Source: a bacterium (GTDB lineage: Bacteria; SZUA-182; SZUA-191; JAJRXT01). From it: 6,644 nt of DNA. The notes below the pieces were generated by a model. The model had not been told where the DNA came from, searched no databases, and saw only the letters and a program-made list of their open reading frames with translations. The stretch lies in assembly GCA_024277605.1 (NCBI GenBank), contig JAJRUU010000094.1:1-6644 (forward strand), given 5' to 3'. The translations under genes were made by a program, and so were the position numbers. Positions 1 through 5,773 of the stretch are shown here, piece by piece; position 1 is the stretch's first letter, and each line of letters starts with the position of its first letter.

Positions 1-60
1 AAGTGACGGCGGTAACAAATAAGGCGTCTCCCGGTCGGTCAGTATAAATTTAACACTCAT
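1..60 (-). CDS. IS1182/IS5-like transposase, N-terminal fragment (runs off the left edge)
   Basis: Reading leftwards from the ATG at 60-58, the frame is open for 20 codons to the window edge and gives MSVKFILTDRETPYLLPPSL. The 'TPYLLPPSL' block just before the edge matches the start of DUF772-type transposases of the IS1182/IS5 group, where a 'DWLPEdHLarf' segment normally follows. A Shine-Dalgarno-like AAGGGG (68-73 on the plus strand, read in reverse) sits 7 bases before the ATG, and an extended -10 promoter lies at 98-106. The product would be a DDE-type recombinase that moves its own element. The catalytic residues lie outside the window, so I cannot tell whether it is intact. The family call rests on only 20 residues. 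Confidence 0.7.
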   Translation of the reverse strand, partial: MSVKFILTDRETPYLLPPSL

Positions 61-97
61 CTTTTGGCCCCTTCATGGCAAAGATTTATTTCCGACC

Positions 98-106
98 ATT
101 ATACCA
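98..106 (-). promoter_or_regulatory. Extended -10 promoter of the transposase
   Basis: On the minus strand the sequence TGGTATAAT is a perfect extended -10 element (TGn plus TATAAT). No convincing -35 hexamer is present at 16-19 bases spacing, which fits an extended -10 promoter. Transcription would start near base 91 and give a leader of about 30 bases before the ATG at 60. Confidence 0.55.
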
Positions 107-150
107 TATTCTGCTGCTAAAGTCCGACAGACTCCTAGACAGGTTTTTTT

Positions 151-219
151 GGGATGGCTCCATGCTCTAAGCCTGGAGGGCCAACCTCTACAGAAAAACG
201 GGGGTTATGGAACCATCCC
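151..219. other. Imperfect palindrome able to fold into a three-way junction, function unknown
   Basis: The outer arms are GGGATGG (151-157) with CCATCCC (213-219). After one C/A mismatch they continue as TCCAT (159-163) with ATGGA (207-211). Inside are two smaller hairpins: GCC/GGC at 171-181, and AACCTC/GGGGTT at 183-188 with 201-206, whose loop holds a run of A. A T-run (144-150) precedes it on the plus strand. It lies between the insertion-sequence end and the terminator-like hairpin. I do not recognise a known riboswitch, 6S or SRP RNA consensus. It could be a subterminal structure of the mobile element or a small structured RNA; strand and transcription are unknown. Confidence 0.4.
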
Positions 220-231
220 ACGACCATAAAT

Positions 232-268
232 AAGGGGTCAGACTAGCGCAAGCTGCTGTCCCCTTTTT
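232..268 (+). terminator. Rho-independent terminator-like hairpin with GCAA tetraloop
   Basis: AAGGGG (232-237) pairs with CCCCTT (260-265). After a T/T mismatch CAG pairs with CTG, and after an AC bulge TAGC pairs with GCTG around a GCAA (GNRA) loop at 248-251. The 3' arm runs into TTTTT (264-268). The strand with the T-run is plus; on the minus strand the hairpin is followed by a weaker TTATTTAT. It would insulate the toxin-antitoxin promoter immediately downstream from transcription entering from the left. The GGGGTCAG...CTGTCCCC core also resembles dispersed palindromic repeats, so it may be a repeat unit as well. Confidence 0.6.
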
Positions 269-271
269 GCA

Positions 272-300
272 TTGACCAAGATATAATCTTGGGGTATAGT
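272..300 (+). promoter_or_regulatory. Sigma70-type promoter of the toxin-antitoxin operon
   Basis: TTGACC (272-277) and TATAGT (295-300) each match the -35 and -10 consensus at five of six positions and are separated by exactly 17 bases. Transcription would begin near 307 and give a leader of about 50 bases before the antitoxin ATG at 357. The spacer contains a perfect inverted repeat, listed separately. Confidence 0.75.
277..291. promoter_or_regulatory. Inverted-repeat operator candidate inside the toxin-antitoxin promoter
   Basis: CAAGAT (277-282) and ATCTTG (286-291) are perfect inverted repeats around a 3-base centre, lying between the -35 and -10 boxes. Type II antitoxins commonly bind such palindromes, alone or with the toxin, to repress their own operon. 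A dimer bound here would block RNA polymerase. The role is inferred from position and symmetry only. Confidence 0.6.
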
Positions 301-356
301 TTAAAGGGAGTTTAAAATTAAGAAACCTGAAACTTGAAAGTCAAGGTGTAGCGGCA

Positions 357-557
357 ATGCTTAAAATAGCTAAAAGGTTCGTCACCAACGAAGAAAATGA
401 AAAAATAGCAGTGCAGATTGACATTAAAACATTTGGGAAGATTGAAGAAATCCTGGAGAATTATGGATTGGCAAAACTGATGCAGGAGACCTCCGATGAG
501 GAATCTTTGAATATTGACCAAGCAAGAAAGCATTATGATAAACTTTCTAAAGCATAA
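357..557 (+). CDS. RelB/Phd-like type II antitoxin
   Basis: This 66-residue acidic protein is the proposed antitoxin of the pair: it would bind and neutralise the downstream toxin in the cytoplasm and repress the operon. Residues 7-30 (RFVTNEENEKIAVQIDIKTF...) have the 'v-tde-g-kvaVqlDi-tf-kieell' pattern of short antitoxins next to RelE/ParE toxins, probably a beta-strand and helix dimerisation and DNA-binding part. The C-terminal part (about 44-66, with an acidic SDEES stretch and then AxxHYDKL) is likely the flexible toxin-wrapping tail. The ATG at 357 is preceded by AAGGTG 8 bases upstream. The frame is open further upstream but has no better start. The stop TAA shares its last base with the toxin ATG, which implies translational coupling. 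Exact antitoxin superfamily is not certain. Confidence 0.8.
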   Translation: MLKIAKRFVTNEENEKIAVQIDIKTFGKIEEILENYGLAKLMQETSDEESLNIDQARKHYDKLSKA

Positions 558-820
558 TGTTCGATGTTCGCTATAAAAGAAAGTTTTTAAAAGACCTCTC
601 CTCTATCCCCAAATTACAGCGCCAGAAAATTGAATTGCTGGTTTTTGAAAAAATCCCTAAATCATCCGATCCTTTTAACCAGTTTAAAATTGAAAAAATG
701 GTAGGCTATAAAGGGTATTATAAAATTCGCCAAGGTAATTATCGTATAGGAATATTTTGTCAAAAGAACACGATAGAATTTCAAAGAGTCCTTGTAGAGG
801 CTATTTTTATGGATAGCTGA
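557..820 (+). CDS. RelE/ParE-family toxin, probable mRNA interferase
   Basis: This 87-residue basic protein begins with the FDVRYKRKFLKDL pattern typical of RelE/ParE toxins (beta-strand, then helix). It contains the core 'GYYKIRQGNYRIGIF' (about 53-67), with Arg58 and Arg63 where the family has conserved basic residues. RelE members cleave mRNA on the ribosome; ParE members of the same fold poison gyrase, and the sequence alone does not separate the two. The ATG overlaps the antitoxin stop by one base. The C-terminus is unusual: relatives typically end 'v-HRkeIYr-fp', whereas this ends VLVEAIFMDS, without the His/Arg/Lys cluster and with Phe in place of Tyr. The toxin may therefore be weakened or inactive, or belong to a divergent subgroup. 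No terminator is evident after it. Confidence 0.8.
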   Translation: MFDVRYKRKFLKDLSSIPKLQRQKIELLVFEKIPKSSDPFNQFKIEKMVGYKGYYKIRQGNYRIGIFCQKNTIEFQRVLVEAIFMDS

Positions 821-835
821 ATAGCCAGTCAAAGA

Positions 836-912
<77 letters not shown>

Positions 913-931
913 CAAAACGATTAGTTTGAGC

Positions 932-960
932 AGTATACTCTATGGTGCACATTTTGTCCA
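932..960 (-). promoter_or_regulatory. Sigma70-type promoter of tRNA-Pro
   Basis: On the minus strand TGGACA (955-960) and TATACT (932-937) each match consensus at five of six positions with an exact 17-base spacer. Transcription would start near 925, about a dozen bases before the mature tRNA 5' end at 912. The promoter sits in the 95-base gap after the stop of the upstream glycosyltransferase gene, so the tRNA need not depend on read-through from it. Confidence 0.75.
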
Positions 961-1007
961 GCAATTTTTCAACAATACATACCGTATAAAGGCTAACGAT
1001 TGGAGAA

Positions 1008-2588
1008 TTAATTTGTAACGGCTGTTTTTTTGCCAAAAATTACCATATCCCCGGTGTAGGAACCGTAACCATCTACCCGGGGGCCAAACAGGTATTTAAT
1101 CAGTAACATTTCGGGGGTTATGAAATCAAGTTCAAATTTCTTAAGTAGCACATAATCGGTCTTGTCCTGAAACAAGTCCTGAATAAATTGTCGAGTCTCC
1201 TCCCCACCCCAGCAGTGATAAATTTGCTCGCAGGATTCGGGATAGGTATTCTTAAAGCCATATCCCCCTGTTAGATACCTGGAATAGAAACTGGAATGTA
1301 GCACGATATAATTATTGTCAAGCGTGGTGTCGGTGGTATAAACGCCGGGGACTAAATTATAACTACTGGTTGGACCGGTAGAGATGATTTCAGTAGGGCT
1401 GATGTTTTTCTTCATCCATTCTCCCATCCGCTTTCGAGTTTCATAAACAGTTGCCTTCTACAGGGAGATAACCAGTAGCAATTGATATACTATAATGGCA
1501 GCTAGTACCCACTTAAATAACTTAGGGGATAATCTGTCGAGTAATTTTACCAGACCAAAGGCGGCAAATACCGCTAGCAAAGGAATCAACGGCATTAAAT
1601 AACGCGTAAGATTTACCACCAAACTACAGATCAGATAAAAATGCAGGACTAATGGGGCTATAATCAAAAAATATCTATTGGTTATAATATCGTTAGGCCG
1701 CAGGTTTTTCCAATTAGTATTCTTAACCTGGTTTGCCATCCCATAAATTGAGAGTAAGCATACAGGCAACCCCAGCGATGGCAACAATAAAAGCAAATAG
1801 GCTGGAACATTGATAAGTTTATTGACCTCTGCTCCGGAGAAGCTGTCACTTTGAATCATATAGCGGGAATTGAGAAAACTATCCGGGGTGTAAGAGAAGG
1901 CGTTGATTAATTCAAAACTGCCTATTATAGTAAATAAGACCAAAAGCCCGTGATAAAACTTACGGGGTGAGGTTATTACAATGAAAAACAAGGGTACAAA
2001 AAGTATTATATTGGGTTTTGTGCCGATGGAAAAACCGGTGGCAATTGAGGCAAACACCAAATCAGCATCGTTTTTATCCTTTAAATAACGCAAGATAAAA
2101 TAAAATGCCAGGTACATCCAAAAAAGGGTGGGGACATCGGGAACGGCTATATGGCTGTAGGCCACATGTATCCAGGATGTCGCCAGAAACAGGCTGGACA
2201 ATAGTGCGGTAGTTTGATCTTCAAATAATTCTCGGGCAAAGAAATAAATTAAAATTATTGAAGCCAGCCCATATAACAAAGCCAGCATACGACCTATAGC
2301 ATATAAGTGTTGAGATTTAAGTTCTAACGAGCTATTCAGGAATTTTCCTAACCCAAAAACTACAGCGATTTGATTGCCAAATCCCCTGACATAAAACTGA
2401 TTATAATCAAAACCTTCAAAAAATTCCCTGGCAATTGTAGTATGATGTCTTTCATCTGGATTTATGACATAGTGTTGTCCATCGCCAAATAAATTATAAC
2501 CCCAGAACAGACCTGGAACTATCAATAGTAATTCCAGGAGCAGTATTACCAATATTATGGAGATAACAGGCTTAGTGCTTTTTTTCAT
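1008..2588 (-). CDS. GT39/PMT_2-like membrane glycosyltransferase interrupted by one in-frame TAG
   Basis: This looks like a polytopic GT-C transferase that moves a sugar from a polyprenyl-phosphate donor to a glycan, lipid or protein on the outer face of the inner membrane. After a first membrane segment (about 8-30), the extracytoplasmic loop has NPDERHHT with the Asp45-Glu46 pair at the usual catalytic position. Further hydrophobic segments follow, then SHIAVPDVPTLFW and LTRYLMPLIPLLAVFAAFGL, both typical of the family. Codon 377 is TAG (1458-1460). The same frame continues for 149 codons to TAA at 1008, starting KATVYETRKRMGEWMKKNI, which matches the 'DTR...a-eWikenip' opening of the periplasmic C-terminal region in relatives. 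The total of 526 positions is a normal length. The ATG at 1427 has no good ribosome site, so two separate genes are unlikely. Start at 2588: TGA lies two codons upstream and the ribosome site is weak. It is either a recoded gene or a fresh pseudogene. Confidence 0.8.
1458..1460 (-). other. In-frame amber codon within the glycosyltransferase gene
   Basis: The TAG (CTG-TAG-AAG) falls between the last membrane segment (YQLLLVISL) and the periplasmic domain. It is followed by A, a context in which TAG generally terminates less efficiently. The downstream frame of 149 codons is intact. The position itself lies in a variable linker, so the ancestral residue cannot be guessed from the family; CAG (Gln) and other single-step codons are possible. 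Confidence 0.8.
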
Positions 2589-2993
2589 TTTTCAACTAGG
2601 ATCTATTCATAAATTCAGACTGGGTTTGCAAGACATCCCTTGCGAGATAAGGTTTATGAGCCAACGTCCTACAAAACTTTGTTTGCCCGAGGCGGCTGAT
2701 CAGGAAGCTGATAAATTTATATTTTTCAACTAAATATTGATCTGCTCATAACAAGACCCGAACTTTTCGGGCTAATTGATAGTCAGAGAATTAACGAACC
2801 TTTAAGCGATTAAACAAGGGAACCATACCACAATTTGGGGAAAATTACAAAAAACCAGCCTGCTAATCTTTGAAATGTGTTATAATACCGCATCTTAAAT
2901 TCATTGACAAATATCAGATGATGTATTAGAAAGGAATTTTTTAGTGTATAAGCTGCTCACATTATACGAAAAAGTCCACTTGGAAAGTATCCG
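2589..2993. other. Divergent intergenic spacer between the two glycosyltransferase loci
   Basis: This 405-base, AT-rich spacer separates the minus-strand GT39 gene from the plus-strand operon and should carry both promoters. I see an extended -10 for the plus strand (2878-2886) and a short leader reading frame (2944-2997). There is also a small CCCGAA/TTCGGG hairpin (2757-2771) without a clear T-run and a 12-base direct repeat ATTTTTCAACTA (2587-2598 and 2721-2732). A TTGACA at 2904-2909 lacks a partner -10 at proper spacing. I find no convincing promoter for the minus-strand gene and no other coding signal. Confidence 0.6.
2878..2886 (+). promoter_or_regulatory. Extended -10 promoter of the glycan operon
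   Basis: TGTTATAAT is a perfect extended -10 element (TGn plus TATAAT). There is no good -35 at 15-18 bases upstream. Transcription would begin near 2893 and give a leader of about 100 bases before the GT9 ATG at 2994. Confidence 0.6.
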
Positions 2994-2997
2994 ATGA
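2944..2997 (+). CDS. Candidate 17-codon leader peptide coupled to the GT9 gene
   Basis: A GTG at 2944 is preceded at good spacing by AAGGAA (2931-2936) and opens a frame for MYKLLTLYEKVHLESIR. It ends in TGA at 2995-2997 and overlaps the GT9 start as ATGA. The ribosome site is better than many in this window. It could be a leader whose translation delivers ribosomes to the next gene, or the remnant tail of a lost upstream gene, because the frame stays open back to a TGA at 2905. I see no run of one amino acid that would suggest attenuation. Coding status is uncertain. Confidence 0.35.
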   Translation: MYKLLTLYEKVHLESIR

Positions 2998-4199
2998 ATA
3001 TAAAAATGATGAAATTTATAGACAGTTTTGTAGGTATTCCTGTCTGCCTGATTTTAACTGTGTATGCCAGACTCAAGAAAATTTTTGTTAAATCTAAAAA
3101 AAACAATGTAGAAGTCAAAAAAATATTGCTGTTTAAGTTCTTCGGTATGGGAAGTATAATTCTGAGTACCCCCATGATTCGGGCTTTAAAACAGAAATAC
3201 CCCCAGGCCAGAATATATTTTTTAAGCTTTGGGAGTAATCTGGAGATATGCAATCTGATTGATCTGATTGATCGGGTGTATGTTATAAAAACAGATAATC
3301 TTTACTTGTTTATCAAAGGCTTAATCTTTGCCGTTTCTGCCCTGCGCAAAGAGAAACTTGATATATCCATTGATATGGAGTTCTTTTCTAAATTTTCGCT
3401 TATTATGAGTGTATTAATAGGGGCCAAAACCAAAACAGGCTTTTTCCTGAGGGAGATTTGGAGAGAGAATCTATTGGATCATCATATCTACTATAACCAC
3501 TATAAGCACTTGACCGAAATATATTGCAGTATGGTCCGGCCATTAGGCGTAGAATGCCATGACTTTAGTTTATATAAACCGCCTGTCCTAAAAGATAAAA
3601 GAGAGGAAACCATCCTTTTGCTACAAGATAAAATCGACCTGGCCAATCAAGCGATAGTATGTGTTAATGTTAACGCCAGCGATTTATGCCCAGAGCGGAG
3701 ATGGCCCAAAGATAATTTCATAACGTTGATGACAAAGCTGTTGGATAATTATGATGATCAAGTTAAGCTTGTTTTGATTGGCTCGCCAGGGGAACAATCT
3801 TATGTGCAAGAAGTTTATCGAGCTATTCCGGAAAAACATAGAAAAGAGATACTTGATCTATCAGGCAAGACCAGTGTCTACATCTTACTGGAGTTATTCA
3901 GAATGTCTCGACTGTTGATAACCAATGACAGCGGTCCTTTGCACTTTGCCGAAATGGTAGGTTTGGAGAGCATCTCCTTTTTTGGCCCGGAAACCCCATT
4001 GTTATATGGACCGCTGGGGAAAAACCATACCGTGTTTTTCAAAGAGTTATATTGTAGCCCCTGCTTAAATGTCTACAATGTAAAGACGGCTTTTTGTGAT
4101 GGTGATAATAAATGTATGCAATCCATAACTGTGGATGAAGTGTTTGCCAAAACAGTGCAAGTGTTAGGCAAGAAAAGCACAAAGAAAGTATCAGCATGA
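2994..4199 (+). CDS. GT9-family glycosyltransferase (heptosyltransferase-like)
   Basis: GT9 enzymes are cytoplasmic-face GT-B transferases; the best known add ADP-heptose to the lipopolysaccharide inner core. This 401-residue protein fits the family length. After a hydrophobic or amphipathic N-terminal stretch (8-31, FIDSFVGIPVCLILTVYARL) comes the acceptor-domain start ILLFKFFGMGSIILSTPMIRALK (44-66), with GMGS where classical members have GDV/GDM. The donor domain has IVCVNVNAS (221-229), ERRWP (234-238), VLIGSPGE (260-267) and the hallmark TNDSGPLHFAE (310-320), then FFGPETPLLYGP (329-340). Four cysteines (354, 357, 368, 374) form a C-x2-C-x10-C-x5-C group seen in many GT9 proteins near this position. 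A GGAAAG 6 bases before the ATG supports the start, although Met5 or Met6 would also fit the family. It overlaps the next gene by ATGA. The actual sugar is unknown. Confidence 0.9.
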   Translation: MNIKMMKFIDSFVGIPVCLILTVYARLKKIFVKSKKNNVEVKKILLFKFFGMGSIILSTPMIRALKQKYPQARIYFLSFGSNLEICNLIDLIDRVYVIKTDNLYLFIKGLIFAVSALRKEKLDISIDMEFFSKFSLIMSVLIGAKTKTGFFLREIWRENLLDHHIYYNHYKHLTEIYCSMVRPLGVECHDFSLYKPPVLKDKREETILLLQDKIDLANQAIVCVNVNASDLCPERRWPKDNFITLMTKLLDNYDDQVKLVLIGSPGEQSYVQEVYRAIPEKHRKEILDLSGKTSVYILLELFRMSRLLITNDSGPLHFAEMVGLESISFFGPETPLLYGPLGKNHTVFFKELYCSPCLNVYNVKTAFCDGDNKCMQSITVDEVFAKTVQVLGKKSTKKVSA

Positions 4200-5773
4200 A
4201 TAAATTCAAAAACCCAAAAGAGATAAGCAAAAAATTCAGAAATATTCTGGTTTCCATTTTAATATTTTTTGCAATTACGACGCCCCTCTTATTTATAGAC
4301 ACCGCTATTAGCAAAATGATCTACGATTATGGCTCTGACTTTAGCCCTATCTTGTCTTATATCATAATTACGCTTTTTTTCTTTGATGCCTTAGCGACGA
4401 TACTCCTTTTTAGATTAAATGCGAGACCCCCGGAAAATTTGGAAGGGGCTTTGCCCCGCTTTTCAAAAAAGCACATTTTATGGCTCATAACCCCAGTTTT
4501 GCTGGCCATAGCCTTGGGTATAAGTTTACATAGTGGGTCTATTGGGGTTATTGTCTGCCAGTTAGCCTATCTGTTGCTTAGTCTGGCGCTTATAAAGCTG
4601 GCAATCGGTACAAAAAAGATTATTTTTTCAGCGATATATATATGCGTGGTGTTGGTGGGATTTATTTTGCTGATTGAGTTGCCGGGCCGGGCCATTTTCT
4701 GGGTAAAGGAAAAATATAACCCAAGTCAGCTTTATGAGGAAGACCTGATTAGTGATAACGAGCCTATGATTGGGTATGCCCTCAGGCGCAACCTGGATAA
4801 AACCTTTCCGGTATGGGACCTAAAGACCAATTCCCTGGGTTTTCGTTATCCACGGGATATAGATATACCCAAACCGCCAGATACCTACCGAATATTTTTA
4901 CTGGGTGGTTCAACTGCATTGGGCTGGCTAAGCGCCAGGCAGGATGAGCATATTACATATTTTATGGAACAGCGGTTTAGGCAGCTTTATCCTGATAAGA
5001 AAATCGAGGTGATAAATGCGGGCGTGCCCTATTATGCCTCGTGGAATGAGCTGGGGCTGCTTATATACCGGGTGCTGGATTGTGAGCCGGATATAGTAAT
5101 CGTATTTGATGCACGCAACGATTTGGTATATGCGGTCAATCCAGATTTTAACCCTATATATAGCGGTTATGCGGATAAAGGTTCTGCGCTTGCCGGCAGC
5201 AAAAGAGCGGTTCGGTTCAATCCCAAAGCCATCATAAATGACCTGTTGCGTACCAGCGTTGTGTACCGTTTTCTGGAAAACGCCATCTTTAAACAAAAAG
5301 AGAAGCAATTAGCGCTTAAGCGCGCCATGGTGTGCAGGTTCAGGCCTGAGGCTCTTGATTATTACCAGAACTATCATAAATACATGGCCGATATATGCAA
5401 TGGAAGGGGTAGTAAAATAATTTTTGCTTATCAACCTATCATTTATTTCGGCAAGAACCACCTGACCGCCAGAGAGAAAACAAAATGGGGCTCATATGGG
5501 GCTGGCGAAAATTTTGTGGAAATGATGCAGAAGATGTATCCCCTGGGAGAGAAAAAGGTGCTGGAGTTGGATGGCTATCATAACGCCCATGCTATTAGCC
5601 TGAAGAATATTTTTGAAGATGTAACCGGAGATATATATTTTGATGAGTGCCATTATACCGCTTTAGGCAACCAAATCATTGCTGATCATTTGCTGGATTA
5701 TATTCTAAAGAATAAATTGATGGATAATTTCATTCGTGATAAACAAACAGAAGATAGCCAACATAATGAATGA
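4196..5773 (+). CDS. Membrane protein with extracytoplasmic SGNH/GDSL hydrolase domain
   Basis: The first 170 residues contain about five hydrophobic segments (near 17-37, 51-73, 93-111, 115-137, 142-163). The rest is soluble and probably periplasmic. The soluble part carries all SGNH blocks: GGST with Ser239 as nucleophile, NAG with Gly276, ARND with Asn308, and DECH with Asp483 and His486. These enzymes hydrolyse or transfer esters; in glycan clusters they often remove or add O-acetyl groups. The coupling to a GT9 gene upstream (ATGA, 4 bases) and a GT-C gene downstream (8-base overlap) suggests that it edits the same glycan. A 525-residue protein with a five-segment anchor and about 150 residues between blocks III and V is larger than simple GDSL esterases. 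Substrate and direction (esterase or transferase) are not shown by the sequence. The frame is intact and ends in TGA. Confidence 0.88.
   Translation: MNKFKNPKEISKKFRNILVSILIFFAITTPLLFIDTAISKMIYDYGSDFSPILSYIIITLFFFDALATILLFRLNARPPENLEGALPRFSKKHILWLITPVLLAIALGISLHSGSIGVIVCQLAYLLLSLALIKLAIGTKKIIFSAIYICVVLVGFILLIELPGRAIFWVKEKYNPSQLYEEDLISDNEPMIGYALRRNLDKTFPVWDLKTNSLGFRYPRDIDIPKPPDTYRIFLLGGSTALGWLSARQDEHITYFMEQRFRQLYPDKKIEVINAGVPYYASWNELGLLIYRVLDCEPDIVIVFDARNDLVYAVNPDFNPIYSGYADKGSALAGSKRAVRFNPKAIINDLLRTSVVYRFLENAIFKQKEKQLALKRAMVCRFRPEALDYYQNYHKYMADICNGRGSKIIFAYQPIIYFGKNHLTAREKTKWGSYGAGENFVEMMQKMYPLGEKKVLELDGYHNAHAISLKNIFEDVTGDIYFDECHYTALGNQIIADHLLDYILKNKLMDNFIRDKQTEDSQHNE

Larger units (their letters stand above)
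1..147 (-). mobile_element. End of an insertion sequence (upstream end of the transposase gene)
   Basis: The transposase start, its ribosome site and its promoter all lie in this stretch, so the element's transposase-proximal end must be to the right of about 106. A likely terminal inverted-repeat region is around 118-147, where the plus strand reads AAGTCCGACAGACTCCTAG and then a T-run at 144-150. The partner end is outside the window, so neither the inverted repeat nor a target-site duplication can be confirmed. The right boundary given here is an estimate, uncertain by some tens of bases. Confidence 0.5.

Noticed and set aside
799..826. GGCTATT/AATAGCC inverted repeat at the toxin end as a terminator
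   Set aside because: The 7-base stem has a 14-base loop and no T-run follows on either strand, and most of it lies within the toxin coding sequence.
1008..1427. A separate 139-residue protein beginning at the ATG at 1427
   Set aside because: It is in the same frame as the upstream transferase with only 10 codons between the TAG and this ATG. Those codons also read as family sequence, and no good ribosome site precedes the ATG. It is better seen as the C-terminal part of one gene.
2655..2732. Small reading frame of 25 codons in the divergent spacer
   Set aside because: There is no ribosome site, no recognisable sequence and no coupling to a neighbour; it is expected by chance.
2757..2771. 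CCCGAA-CTT-TTCGGG hairpin as a terminator in the divergent spacer
   Set aside because: The stem is short, no T-run follows, and no gene on either strand ends nearby.
2904..2932. TTGACA at 2904-2909 as a second promoter of the glycan operon
   Set aside because: No -10-like hexamer lies at 16-18 bases; the nearest candidate TATTAG has a 14-base spacer.
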